DNA of 13,482 nt from an uncultured Clostridia bacterium (GCA_947631585.1 CANRLY010000034.1:1-13482), one strand, 5' to 3'; positions 1 to 7,114 are shown, numbered from the stretch's first letter. Made by a program: numbers and translations. Notes: generated by a model from the letters alone, not told the origin.

Positions 1-1
1 A

Positions 2-937
2 AATATGAGACCTGAATATTACGCAGACGAGTACAGACGCTACCAGACATTTTGCCGCAACTTCAGCGGAAATGAACTATTCAAGATCGCCTGCGGTCCG
101 AATGCCGACGACTATGGCTGGACTGAGACCATTATGCAGCTGATAAAGCCGTGGCATACCGGGGCTATCTCCATGCACTATTATACTGCTCCCGACCCCA
201 GCGACTGGGATCACAAGGGCAGCGCAACTGATTTTACTGAAACTGAGTATTATAATACCATCGCAAATTCTTTGCGTATCGAGGAACTTATCGAGAAACA
301 CGGGGAGATAATGGATAAATACGACCCTGAGGGCAAGATAAAACTCATCGTGGACGAGTGGGGCTGCTGGTATGACGTGGAGCCCGGCACCAACCCTGCA
401 TTCCTGTATCAGCAGAACACCATGCGTGACGCTATAGTTGCCGCAAGCAGCCTGAATATCTTCAACAACCACTGCGACAGGGTAATGATGGCAAATATCG
501 CCCAGATAGTAAATGTGCTCCAGTCGGTGATACTTACAGACGGCGACAGAATGGTAAAAACTCCTACTTACTATGTGTTCAAAATGTTCGTGCCTCACCA
601 GGGTGCGGAACTTGTGCCGGTCTCTGTTGAAAACAACAGCATCATAAGCGAAAGAAACATTCCGCAGGTGAACTGCTCCGCTTCTAAGGGCGCAGACGGA
701 AAACTGTTTGTAACGCTGGCGAACTGCTCTCTCACCGAATCGGCGACTACTGAGCTTAATGCTGCGGCTTCCGCCGTGAAAGCGCAGATAATTTCCTCGG
801 AAAAGGTAAGCGACTATAACGACTTCGGCGAAGATGAGAAAGTCACACTGAAAGACTATAACGGCTTTGAAGTGAAAGATAACGCAGTCAGGGTGGAACT
901 TCCGCCATGCTCGGTGGTCTCACTGGAAATAGTTTGA
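2..937 (+). CDS. GH51 alpha-L-arabinofuranosidase, C-terminal part (5' truncated by window)
   Basis: This enzyme hydrolyses terminal alpha-L-arabinofuranosyl groups from arabinoxylan, arabinan and their oligosaccharides. GH51 enzymes are usually about 500 residues; the 311 seen here are the C-terminal part. The frame is open to the left edge and begins N-M-R-P-E-Y-Y, which in GH51 follows directly after the acid/base motif (G-N-E-x-W-G-C-G-G), so the acid/base Glu lies just outside the window. The ATG at 5 is therefore an internal Met, not the start. The nucleophile Glu is visible in IVDEWGCWYD (GAG at 356-358), followed by the conserved EPGTNPAFLYQQNTMRDA-type segment that completes the TIM barrel. 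The last 100 or so residues form the C-terminal beta-sandwich. No export signal can be judged because the N terminus is missing; most GH51 enzymes are cytoplasmic and act on imported oligosaccharides. The next gene begins one base after the stop. Confidence 0.93.
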   Translation, partial: NMRPEYYADEYRRYQTFCRNFSGNELFKIACGPNADDYGWTETIMQLIKPWHTGAISMHYYTAPDPSDWDHKGSATDFTETEYYNTIANSLRIEELIEKHGEIMDKYDPEGKIKLIVDEWGCWYDVEPGTNPAFLYQQNTMRDAIVAASSLNIFNNHCDRVMMANIAQIVNVLQSVILTDGDRMVKTPTYYVFKMFVPHQGAELVPVSVENNSIISERNIPQVNCSASKGADGKLFVTLANCSLTESATTELNAAASAVKAQIISSEKVSDYNDFGEDEKVTLKDYNGFEVKDNAVRVELPPCSVVSLEIV

Positions 938-938
938 T

Positions 939-1199
939 ATGCAGAAACGGAAACCTTGCCGCAGATGCCTTATCGAGGAAATGGATAAGGACGAGTATCT
1001 TGATTCGCTGAGCGAGTATATCAGGAATTATCCGGCTGAAAAAAGAGTTGACGATATCACTTACAGCAAAAGACTGGCGGTTTGCAGGAACTGCGCTGAA
1101 CTTTCAGACGGAATGTGTGCAAAATGCGGCTGCTTCGTGGAACTCAGGGCGCTGAAGATAAATACCGTGTGTCCGGACGAGACAGATAAGTGGAAATAA
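939..1199 (+). CDS. DUF6171 family small Cys-rich protein
   Basis: This 86-residue protein resembles the DUF6171 family, found mainly in Clostridia and of unknown function. It has eight Cys at residues 7, 10, 49, 52, 60, 63, 65 and 78. C7-x2-C10 lies at the N terminus, and C49-x2-C52 with C60-x2-C63-x-C65 forms the core (RLAVCRNC, MCAKCGCFVELRA). This pattern suggests a metal-binding, probably zinc-ribbon-like, fold. There is no signal peptide or membrane segment, so it should be cytoplasmic. The ATG is one base after the arabinofuranosidase stop, and no good ribosome site separates them, so translation is probably coupled to the upstream gene. A strong intrinsic terminator starts at its stop codon. 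The link with hemicellulose breakdown may be positional only. The family call is from recalled motif resemblance. Confidence 0.82.
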   Translation: MQKRKPCRRCLIEEMDKDEYLDSLSEYIRNYPAEKRVDDITYSKRLAVCRNCAELSDGMCAKCGCFVELRALKINTVCPDETDKWK

Positions 1200-1229
1200 A
1201 GCAGGCAGGCTTAGTCTTGCCTGCTTTTT
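1198..1229 (+). terminator. Intrinsic terminator of the arabinofuranosidase-DUF6171 unit
   Basis: A 10-bp perfect stem pairs AAAGCAGGCA (1198-1207) with TGCCTGCTTT (1218-1227) around a 10-nt loop, and runs into a T-tract at 1225-1229. It overlaps the stop codon of the DUF6171 gene. It lies directly against the terminator of the convergent small gene. Confidence 0.9.
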
Positions 1230-1241
1230 GCTTCGGACAAC

Positions 1242-1271
1242 AAAAAACAGCCCCGCACGAAACGGAGCTGT
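1242..1271 (-). terminator. Intrinsic terminator of the small glycine-rich protein gene
   Basis: Read on the minus strand, ACAGCTCCG pairs with CGGGGCTGT (nine pairs, one of them a G-U) around a 7-nt loop. A run of T follows (the A-run at 1242-1247 on the plus strand). It ends the transcript of the gene at 1291-1464. Confidence 0.82.
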
Positions 1272-1290
1272 CCTGCGCCGGACTTGCTTT

Positions 1291-1464
1291 TCAGTGGAGC
1301 ATATAGCTTATGCCGTCCACTACATCGCCGATAGCTCTTATGGCTTTGCCAGCGCTGTTTTTAACCTTTTTCATCTGCTTGCCTGTTGCATTTGAGATGG
1401 TGTAGGTGATAGCGCCTGCCGCCAGACCGATGGTTATTCCTTTTGCAATAGCCGAAATACTCAT
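1291..1464 (-). CDS. Small glycine-rich hydrophobic protein, unknown function
   Basis: I do not recognise this 57-residue protein. Residues 1-25 or so (MSISAIAKGITIGLAAGAITY and on) form one hydrophobic, Gly/Ala-rich helix with small residues spaced as in YtxH-like or glycine-zipper proteins. A Lys-rich amphipathic stretch (KQMKKVKNSAGKAIRAIG) and a short C terminus follow. This suggests a small membrane-associated protein with a basic tail. The ATG at 1464 is preferred because an AGAAAGGAAG ribosome site lies 9 nt upstream; an in-frame ATG at 1497 would add 11 residues that contain that site and has no ribosome site of its own. The gene is monocistronic, with its own promoter (1557-1585) and terminator, so it is very probably a genuine gene despite its size. 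Confidence 0.75.
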   Translation of the reverse strand: MSISAIAKGITIGLAAGAITYTISNATGKQMKKVKNSAGKAIRAIGDVVDGISYMLH

Positions 1465-1556
1465 AAGTCGATACTTCCTTTCTGTAATTGTTGCCAAAAC
1501 TGCTGCGCCGCCCGACCTGTCAGCGGTTCGGAACGCCTGCGCTTGGTCCTGTAGTT

Positions 1557-1585
1557 ATTATCTGCATGAAAAAACATCTTATCAA
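1557..1585 (-). promoter_or_regulatory. Sigma-A-type promoter for the small glycine-rich protein
   Basis: On the minus strand TTGATA (1580-1585) and GATAAT (1557-1562) are separated by 17 bp; each box differs from consensus at one base. The start would lie near 1550, giving a leader of about 85 nt before the ATG at 1464. It diverges from the pyridoxamine kinase promoter. Confidence 0.7.
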
Positions 1586-1629
1586 ACTGAAATTTTACCA
1601 AAAAAATAACCTTCTGCCACCGTGAGAAA

Positions 1630-1679
1630 AACTGGTTGCAGTCAAGGCAAAAATGTGATAAAATAATTTCATACCAGTT
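1630..1679. promoter_or_regulatory. Inverted repeat flanking the pyridoxamine kinase promoter
   Basis: AACTGGT (1630-1636) is the exact reverse complement of ACCAGTT (1673-1679). The left arm ends at the first base of the -35 box and the right arm falls at the expected transcription start, so the two arms bracket the core promoter. It could be an operator or a chance 7-mer pair; the sequence alone cannot decide. Confidence 0.35.
1636..1664 (+). promoter_or_regulatory. Promoter of the pyridoxamine kinase gene
   Basis: TTGCAG (1636-1641), a 17-bp spacer and TAAAAT (1659-1664), with TGTGA just upstream of the -10 (extended -10). Transcription should start near 1671, leaving a short leader before the ribosome site at 1682-1688. 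Confidence 0.8.
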
Positions 1680-1696
1680 GGAAAGGAGCTGTAAAT

Positions 1697-2554
1697 ATGA
1701 GCAGCAATATAAAGATAGCAGCAGTCCACGATATTTCCGGAATGGGAAGATGTTCGCTGACAGTGATACTGCCGATCGTTTCCGCAATGGGGATACAAGT
1801 GTGCCCAGTGCCTACGGCTGCGCTTTCAACACATACCGGCTATGGCGATTTTGTTATGAGAGACCTTACCGACTTTATCATACCTGCCCTTGAACACTAT
1901 AAGTCCCTGGGGACGACCTTTGACTGCGTTTACAGCGGCTTTCTTGCTTCTGTGGAACAGATTTCCCACTGCCTTGAATTTTTTGACAGCTTCCCCAATG
2001 CCCTGAAAGTCTGCGACCCGGTCATGGGCGACGGGGGAAAGACCTATAAGACCTGCACCAAGGAGCTTTGCTCAGGTATGTCAAAACTTGCCTCGGCTGC
2101 GGATATGATAACCCCCAACCTCACCGAAGCCGCCATTCTTTTGGGCGAAAGCTATCCTGCTATGCCGTTCAGGTCGTCTCAGGCAAAAAGCTGGCTTGCC
2201 CGTCTTTCGGAGAAAGGTCCTGGAACTGTAGTGATGACCTCTGTGCCGTTTTCTGACGACAAGATCTATAACATAGGCTACGACCGTGAAAACAGCGTAT
2301 TTTGGAAGATACCCTGTGAGTATATACCGGAAAAATACCCCGGCAGCGGCGATATTTTTTCAAGCGTGCTGGTGGGCGGTATCCTGAAAGGGGACAGCCT
2401 GCCTATTGCAATAGCAAGGGCAACTTCTTTCAGCGAGCTTTCCATAAAGACCACCTACAGCTACCGCACCGACGTCCGTGAAGGCGTAAGGTTCGAGCCT
2501 TGCCTGCCGTGGCTCTCAGACCATAGGATATTTGCAAACTTCGGCCCTCTCTGA
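1697..2554 (+). CDS. Pyridoxamine/pyridoxal kinase (PdxK/PdxY family)
   Basis: The protein (285 aa, usual length) belongs to the ribokinase/PfkB superfamily. It should phosphorylate pyridoxal, pyridoxamine or pyridoxine with ATP in the cytoplasm, salvaging vitamin B6 into pyridoxal phosphate. The N-terminal substrate segment HDISGMGRCSLT is at residues 11-22. The family motif DPVMGDGG is at 107-114, TPNLTEA at 139-145, and the anion-hole/catalytic motif PGSGDIF at 215-221 supplies the catalytic base Asp219. A GAAAGGAGCT ribosome site precedes the ATG by about 8 nt. The gene is monocistronic, between a sigma-A promoter and a bidirectional terminator. Related ThiD-like HMP kinases share the fold, but the GMGRCSLT N terminus fits the pyridoxamine kinase branch better. 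Confidence 0.9.
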   Translation: MSSNIKIAAVHDISGMGRCSLTVILPIVSAMGIQVCPVPTAALSTHTGYGDFVMRDLTDFIIPALEHYKSLGTTFDCVYSGFLASVEQISHCLEFFDSFPNALKVCDPVMGDGGKTYKTCTKELCSGMSKLASAADMITPNLTEAAILLGESYPAMPFRSSQAKSWLARLSEKGPGTVVMTSVPFSDDKIYNIGYDRENSVFWKIPCEYIPEKYPGSGDIFSSVLVGGILKGDSLPIAIARATSFSELSIKTTYSYRTDVREGVRFEPCLPWLSDHRIFANFGPL

Positions 2555-2561
2555 AAAAATT

Positions 2562-2601
2562 ATCCCCCGACTGTTTTGTCAGTTCGGGGGATCGCTTTTT
2601 T
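2562..2601. terminator. Bidirectional terminator between pdxK-like and histidinol-phosphatase genes
   Basis: ATCCCCCGACTG (2562-2573) pairs with CAGTTCGGGGGAT (2580-2592) with a single bulged base. A T-run (2596-2601) follows on the plus strand. On the minus strand the A-run at 2554-2559 provides the T-tract, so one hairpin can end both convergent transcripts. Confidence 0.88.
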
Positions 2602-2608
2602 AGAATTA

Positions 2609-3469
2609 TCAAAGCTTTATAAATTCCGGTTTTCTTTCCTTGAAATAGGTTATGTACCTGAACCCTGCGTTCCGTGCGATCTCAGCTCCGGCTTCTATGC
2701 CCTTGCCAAGGTCGGCGGCGCAGTGAGCGTCAGACCCAAGCGTCAGTATCTCTCCGCCTAGCTGCCGGTAAAGCTTTACATATTCCGGCGTGGGGAACGT
2801 CTTTCCGTAATTCTGCCTTAGTCCGGAAGTGTTTATCTCAATGCCCTTGCCGCTTTGTATGACCGTTTTGAATATCTCTTCTATGATGTCGCCGTAAGGT
2901 GTCATGTCCACCTTTATGCCGTAATTTCCCTCTATGTAACGCAGATTGTAGGTGAGATGTCCAAGCACGTCAAATTTTCCCCACCTTGCCAGCTCCAGCA
3001 GCTCAAGGTAATTCTTTTCAAGCAGCTTCGGCACAAAATCAGCCTCGTGCTGGTCATATTTTATAAACGCAAAATCGTCCTGCCCACGGATCTGATGTAT
3101 CGAACCTATCACTATGTCAAGACGAGGGTCGCTCACCGCTTTTTCTGCGGAAGCCGTATCATGGGTCGCCTGACCCAGCTCTATCCCGCTCAGCACCAGC
3201 AGTTTTCCCTTGAACCGCTCTTTCAGTTCGGTGGAAGCCGCCAGCGAACGTTCAAAGTCTTGCCGGTTGTCGTAAGTGTCGTAACCGTTCGGGACAGCTT
3301 CCGGATAATGCTCTATGGGAAACCAACGGTTACATTCCGCATGGTCGGTGATGGCGTAAGCCGAAAGCCCCAGTTCCAAAGCACGCCTGCACATATTTAT
3401 CGCAGGTTCGGTGGAATCCACAGAAGCTTCAGTGTGCGTGTGAAGGTCAACAAGTCCGTTTAAATTCAT
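2609..3469 (-). CDS. hisJ: PHP-domain histidinol-phosphatase (HisJ family)
   Basis: The predicted activity is hydrolysis of L-histidinol phosphate to histidinol, the penultimate stage of histidine synthesis (EC 3.1.3.15), in the cytoplasm. The 286-residue protein has the full set of PHP metal ligands: DLHTH (residues 8-12), TDH (41-43), Glu97 in GIELGQ, His125 in GSIHQ, His171 in LGHLTY and SDAH (246-249). They fit a trinuclear metal site. The size matches HisJ/HisK-type enzymes. The ATG at 3469 has an AAGGAGAG ribosome site 6-7 nt upstream. The gene stands alone with its own promoter and is not beside other his genes. PHP phosphoesterases of this size can act on other phosphate esters, so the substrate is less certain than the fold. 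Confidence 0.87.
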   Translation of the reverse strand: MNLNGLVDLHTHTEASVDSTEPAINMCRRALELGLSAYAITDHAECNRWFPIEHYPEAVPNGYDTYDNRQDFERSLAASTELKERFKGKLLVLSGIELGQATHDTASAEKAVSDPRLDIVIGSIHQIRGQDDFAFIKYDQHEADFVPKLLEKNYLELLELARWGKFDVLGHLTYNLRYIEGNYGIKVDMTPYGDIIEEIFKTVIQSGKGIEINTSGLRQNYGKTFPTPEYVKLYRQLGGEILTLGSDAHCAADLGKGIEAGAEIARNAGFRYITYFKERKPEFIKL

Positions 3470-3499
3470 AATACTCTCCTTAAAAATTACTGCTCCTGT

Positions 3500-3528
3500 A
3501 TTGTAACATATTTTCAGCAGGATTTCAA
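3500..3528 (-). promoter_or_regulatory. Promoter of the histidinol-phosphatase gene
   Basis: On the minus strand TTGAAA (3523-3528) and TACAAT (3500-3505) are 17 bp apart, with TATGT before the -10. The start would be near 3493, only about 24 nt from the ATG. The divergent ACT-gene promoter has its -35 just 24 bp away, so the two could share a regulator. Confidence 0.82.
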
Positions 3529-3552
3529 TATCTCTTTTGAAATAAAAAACTG

Positions 3553-3581
3553 TTGCAGTTTTGAGCCGTTTGTGTTATAAT
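3553..3581 (+). promoter_or_regulatory. Promoter of the ACT-PFL-membrane protein unit
   Basis: TTGCAG (3553-3558), 17 bp and a perfect TATAAT (3576-3581), with TGTGT directly upstream of the -10. The predicted start is near 3588, leaving about 34 nt of leader with a GGAGGA ribosome site. Confidence 0.88.
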
Positions 3582-3621
3582 ATGTTTTGTTAGACTGAAA
3601 TCTGATTACGGAGGAATTTAA

Positions 3622-3891
3622 ATGAGAGCGATAATAACAGTCATAGGTCATGATGCGGTGGGTATTCTTGCCAAAGTTTCTACACGCTGTTCTGAATTTA
3701 ACGCTAATGTCATCGAGGTGACCCAGTCGGTGCTTCAGGATATGTTTGCAATGATAATGCTGGTGGATATTTCCAAGCTCAATAAACCGTTTGCCGAACT
3801 TTCCGACAGCCTTGCCGAACTGGGCAACAGCATGGGACTTTCCGTTCATACCATGCACGAGGACGTTTTCAACAGTATGCATCACGTCTGA
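3622..3891 (+). CDS. ACT domain protein, UPF0237 family
   Basis: This 89-residue protein is essentially one ACT domain. It begins MRAIITVIGHDAVGILAKVS; the GHDAVGI turn (residues 9-15) is the usual ligand-binding ACT loop between the first strand and helix. ACT domains bind amino acids or other small ligands and usually regulate a partner. The start has a GGAGGA site 7-8 nt upstream. It is followed after 33 nt by a PFL/UPF0210 gene. These two families are neighbours in many Firmicutes, for example in streptococci, which suggests that this domain senses a ligand for, or forms a complex with, the PFL protein. The biochemical role is unknown. Confidence 0.9.
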   Translation: MRAIITVIGHDAVGILAKVSTRCSEFNANVIEVTQSVLQDMFAMIMLVDISKLNKPFAELSDSLAELGNSMGLSVHTMHEDVFNSMHHV

Positions 3892-3924
3892 ATATTACTT
3901 ACTACATAGAAATGGTGATTTATT

Positions 3925-5280
3925 ATGCTTAACGCTTACGATATTCTTGAAACGATACGAATGATACAGAACGAGTGTCTGGATATCAGGACGATCACAA
4001 TGGGTATATCTCTGCTTGACTGCGTAGATGAAAACATAGACAAGGCTTGCGATAAAGTCTATGAGAAGATCACACGCTGCGCAGGAAAACTTGTGGAGGT
4101 GGCTGAGGGGATCTCCAAGGAATTTGGCATACCCATAATAAATAAACGTATCTCTGTTACTCCGGTGGCGATAATCTCGGCGGCGTGCAAATGCTCCCCG
4201 ACAAAGTTCGCCCTTGCAATGGACAGAGCAGCCAAAGCGGTGGGAGTAGACCTGATAGGCGGATATTCCGCACTGGTGCAAAAGGGCTTTTCTGCCGGAG
4301 ACCTGGAACTTATCCAGTCTATACCGGAGGCTCTAAGCCTGACAGATAAGGTCTGCTCATCGGTCAATGTCGGTTCTACAAAGACCGGAATAAACCTTGA
4401 CGCTTGCAAGCTTATGGGAAAAATTGTTAAAGAATGTGCCGAAAAAACTGTTGACAACGCTTGCTTCGGCGCTGCAAAACTGGTGGTTTTCTGCAATGCC
4501 GTTGACGATAACCCGTTCATGGCAGGGGCTTTTCACGGCGTTGGCGAGCCTGACGTTATGATAAATGTAGGCGTCTCAGGACCGGGCGTGGTCCGTGCCG
4601 CTCTTGCAAAATACCCCGATGCAAATATAACCGAGGTCGCAGATATTATCAAAAAGACTTCGTTCAAGATAACCAGAATGGGACAGCTGGTGGGAGTTAC
4701 CGCCTCCAAACGGCTGGGAGTTCCTTTCGGTATAGTTGACCTTTCTCTTGCGCCGACTCCGGCAGTGGGGGATTCGGTGGCTCATATACTGGAGGAGATA
4801 GGTCTTGAACGCTGCGGAACTCACGGCACTACCGCCGCTCTTGCGCTGCTCAATGATGCGGTCAAAAAGGGCGGAGTAATGGCTTGCTCCAGTATCGGCG
4901 GACTTTCCGGCGCATTTATACCCGTTTCAGAGGACGCCGGCATGATAGACGCAGCAAAAAGCGGCTGCCTTACCATCGAGAAGTTGGAAGCAATGACTGC
5001 CGTCTGCTCAGTGGGACTGGATATGATAGTCGTTCCCGGTGATACCACTGCTGAGACCATCGCAGCTATCATCGCCGATGAAGCCGCTATAGGCATGGTG
5101 AACACCAAGACCACCGCTGTTCGTATAATACCGGCTGTGGGCAAAAAAGTAGGGGAAGAACTTGACTGGGGCGGACTGTTCGGCTGCGGTCCGGTAATGC
5201 CGCTGAAATCTGAATCTCCGGCAAGATTCATAGATCGCGGCGGACAGATACCTGCGCCAATGCACAGCCTTAAAAACTGA
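3925..5280 (+). CDS. PFL family protein (UPF0210/DUF711)
   Basis: The protein has 451 residues, the normal size for the family. Recognisable segments include SVNVGSTKTGINLDACKLMG in the middle, GAFHGVGEPDVMINVGVSGP, and near the C terminus GLDMIVVPGDTTAETIAAII and EELDWGGLFGCGPVMPL. These glycine-rich, highly conserved blocks define UPF0210. The family has been linked by fold and name to pyruvate formate-lyase/glycyl-radical-like proteins, but no reaction has been established that I know of, and I do not see the glycyl-radical loop of true PFL. No signal or membrane segment is present. The ribosome site is weak (GGTGAT, about 6 nt before the ATG), so translation may depend partly on the upstream ACT gene. 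It is probably co-transcribed with that gene and with the membrane protein 5 bp downstream. Confidence 0.9.
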   Translation: MLNAYDILETIRMIQNECLDIRTITMGISLLDCVDENIDKACDKVYEKITRCAGKLVEVAEGISKEFGIPIINKRISVTPVAIISAACKCSPTKFALAMDRAAKAVGVDLIGGYSALVQKGFSAGDLELIQSIPEALSLTDKVCSSVNVGSTKTGINLDACKLMGKIVKECAEKTVDNACFGAAKLVVFCNAVDDNPFMAGAFHGVGEPDVMINVGVSGPGVVRAALAKYPDANITEVADIIKKTSFKITRMGQLVGVTASKRLGVPFGIVDLSLAPTPAVGDSVAHILEEIGLERCGTHGTTAALALLNDAVKKGGVMACSSIGGLSGAFIPVSEDAGMIDAAKSGCLTIEKLEAMTAVCSVGLDMIVVPGDTTAETIAAIIADEAAIGMVNTKTTAVRIIPAVGKKVGEELDWGGLFGCGPVMPLKSESPARFIDRGGQIPAPMHSLKN

Positions 5281-5285
5281 GTGTG

Positions 5286-6026
5286 ATGTTTGTGAAAACG
5301 ATAACTATATATGTTTTGTGCTTTATAGTTTATAGCTTTATCGGCTGGGTGTACGAGGTGGGACTGTATATCGTCAGGGATAAAAAGTTAGTTAACCGAG
5401 GATTTCTGAACGGTCCGTATCTGCCGATATACGGCTTCGGAGCGGTGTTTGTTATATTGCTTTTCGGAAATATGAAAAATATTCCGGCGTTGTTTTTGGC
5501 GTCGGCAGTTATTTCCTGTATCCTGGAATATGTCACTTCTTACGTTATGGAAAAGCTGTTTAATGCACGATGGTGGGATTATTCCGATTATCCGTTCAAC
5601 CTGAACGGACGTATATGCCTTTATGGTGCGCTGGTGTTCGGCGCACTTTCGGTGCTGCTGGTAAAGTTCATTCACCCGGCGATGACCGGCTTCTTTGACA
5701 GATTTTCAGCTGCTTTGCTGGAATGGTCGGCAGTTGGGGTAACTGTGGTGTTCACTGCTGATCTGTGTATCACGGTACTGTCTATCTCCGGCTTTAGGAA
5801 GAAACTGGAAGAAGCGTCCGAACACTTCAGAGAGAAACTTGAAGAAAAGCAGGAAACTGCCAAAGAACGGCGCAAAGCAGCAAGGGAGTTTTTACTTAAC
5901 CGGCTGAATGTCCAGGAAAAACGTATTTTAAATGCGTTTCCTAGAATGAAAATGCACAATAACAACGAACTTCTTGCCGAAATAAGAAAGGCTTTTAAGG
6001 AACATTCTCTTAACAAGAAAAAGTAA
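5286..6026 (+). CDS. PF06541 (CmpB-like, 'ABC-transporter type IV') multispanning membrane protein
   Basis: The N-terminal 170 residues or so hold four to five hydrophobic helices and the family motifs FIGWVYEVGLY, VNRGFLNGPYLPIYG, a conserved LEYVTSYVMEKLF, RWWDYS and NLNGRICL. The family is listed as a putative ABC permease (CmpB) but transport has not been shown, and no ATPase is adjacent here. After the last helix the protein ends in about 75 highly charged residues (EEASEHFREKLEEKQE and on), probably a cytoplasmic coiled coil. The start could be GTG at 5283 or ATG at 5286; ATG is chosen as the better codon, though neither has a good ribosome site. This and the short gap from the PFL stop (5278-5280) suggest translational coupling. 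No clear terminator follows the stop. Confidence 0.85.
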   Translation: MFVKTITIYVLCFIVYSFIGWVYEVGLYIVRDKKLVNRGFLNGPYLPIYGFGAVFVILLFGNMKNIPALFLASAVISCILEYVTSYVMEKLFNARWWDYSDYPFNLNGRICLYGALVFGALSVLLVKFIHPAMTGFFDRFSAALLEWSAVGVTVVFTADLCITVLSISGFRKKLEEASEHFREKLEEKQETAKERRKAAREFLLNRLNVQEKRILNAFPRMKMHNNNELLAEIRKAFKEHSLNKKK

Positions 6027-6106
6027 GTTTTATAATAAGCCATGTGCTTTTGGTAAGTTGCACAAAAAAACAGTTATGAAAACGTTAAAATTATGCGGAA
6101 GAAATA

Positions 6107-6135
6107 TTGATTTATTTATTAAATTGTGTTACAAT
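6107..6135 (+). promoter_or_regulatory. Promoter of the lipoprotein gene
   Basis: TTGATT (6107-6112), 17 bp, TACAAT (6130-6135), preceded by TGTGT. It lies in an AT-rich 170-bp gap with no other gene. The predicted start is near 6142, giving a leader of about 55 nt. Confidence 0.82.
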
Positions 6136-6196
6136 TACTTTGTAAAGATTCGTATTTGTAAAAATGCGTGCTTTAATGTTTGAAGGGAGTAAAATT

Positions 6197-7102
6197 ATGA
6201 AGAAAATTTTTGCACTTGCGATCTCGCTTGTTATGGCTTGCTCACTTATGACGGCTTGCAGCGAGAAGGATACCGACGACGATAAAGATCCTTCTTCCAG
6301 CAGCGTTCAGGAGAAGGACAGCAGCGAAAACGACAGCAGTTCTGAACAGACCGACGATTCTTCCAAGGAGGAAGATGCTTCATCTGATGACGACACTTCA
6401 TCTGAGGACGACTCTTCGTCAACCGATGATGACAGCAGTGAAGCTCCTTCTGTCAGCGGAGATGCCAGCGCACCTATGGGCGAGACTGTAGGAGATGCCA
6501 TCACCGATATAGATACTGCGCCTTTTGAAGCACTGTCTGCTATCGGAGGCAGCGATACTTTCACTCTGGACGTTACTATAAGCGGCGAGATGGAAGGCAC
6601 TAAGATCGAAATGCCTCTTGTCATTGTCCGTGACGGCGACGATTCTTATGTGAAGATGAATATGTTCGGACTTATTGATATGGAGATACTCACTCTTGAC
6701 GGAAAGACCTACATGATCGATTCTGCATCTAAGCAGTATTATGTTGACGCTTCCGGTGAAAGCGGATCAGAGGTAGATTCTTATACCGATGAAGTTGAGG
6801 AAATAGCAGGCTTTGATGCTGACATGGTAAAGAGCAGCAATAAGGTAACTATTGACGGCGATGAGTACATAAGATACGAAGTTGAAGAGGACGGCGAGAC
6901 TATGTATGTTTACGCCAAGGGCGGAAACATCAAGTACATTGCCGGAAACGACCCTGATTCCGGAACAATGGTATTCACATTTAATGAGATAAGCAATACT
7001 GCAAACACTGATTATCTCAAGGTGCCTGAGGGCTATACCGAGGTAACTGAAGAAGAGTACCAGGCTAGCGTAATGGGCGGACTTGGCTTTGGCGATGAAT
7101 AA
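6197..7102 (+). CDS. Cell-surface lipoprotein with acidic Ser/Asp/Glu linker, unknown function
   Basis: The 301-residue protein starts with a lipoprotein signal: MKK, a hydrophobic stretch, then SLMTAC with the likely lipidated Cys21. It should be anchored to the outer face of the membrane. Residues from about 22 to 95 are a low-complexity linker dominated by Ser, Asp and Glu. The globular part (about 100-300) is rich in beta-forming segments, such as TFTLDVTISGEMEG, DSYVKMNMFG and KTYMIDSASKQYYVD, and resembles LolA/LppX-like lipid-binding sandwich proteins common in clostridial lipoproteins. That similarity is an impression, not a firm match. The ATG at 6197 is chosen because an AAGGGAG site lies 7-8 nt upstream and the signal peptide begins there; the in-frame ATG at 6164 adds 11 unhelpful residues. 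It is monocistronic. Confidence 0.88.
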   Translation: MKKIFALAISLVMACSLMTACSEKDTDDDKDPSSSSVQEKDSSENDSSSEQTDDSSKEEDASSDDDTSSEDDSSSTDDDSSEAPSVSGDASAPMGETVGDAITDIDTAPFEALSAIGGSDTFTLDVTISGEMEGTKIEMPLVIVRDGDDSYVKMNMFGLIDMEILTLDGKTYMIDSASKQYYVDASGESGSEVDSYTDEVEEIAGFDADMVKSSNKVTIDGDEYIRYEVEEDGETMYVYAKGGNIKYIAGNDPDSGTMVFTFNEISNTANTDYLKVPEGYTEVTEEEYQASVMGGLGFGDE

Positions 7103-7114
7103 GCTGTTTTAAAG

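Noticed and set aside
77..598. 173-residue minus-strand frame inside the GH51 gene
   Set aside because: The plus strand encodes the GH51 nucleophile region over the same interval; no ribosome site for the antisense frame.
2855..3463. 202-residue open frame opposite the histidinol-phosphatase gene
   Set aside because: It lies antisense to a gene with complete PHP motifs, has no ribosome site or promoter, and its composition looks like a codon shadow.
4820..5265. Overlapping minus-strand frames in the PFL gene (for example 4821-5231)
   Set aside because: The Ala/Ser/Pro-rich translation is a typical shadow of the conserved GLDMIVVPGDTTAET region on the other strand.
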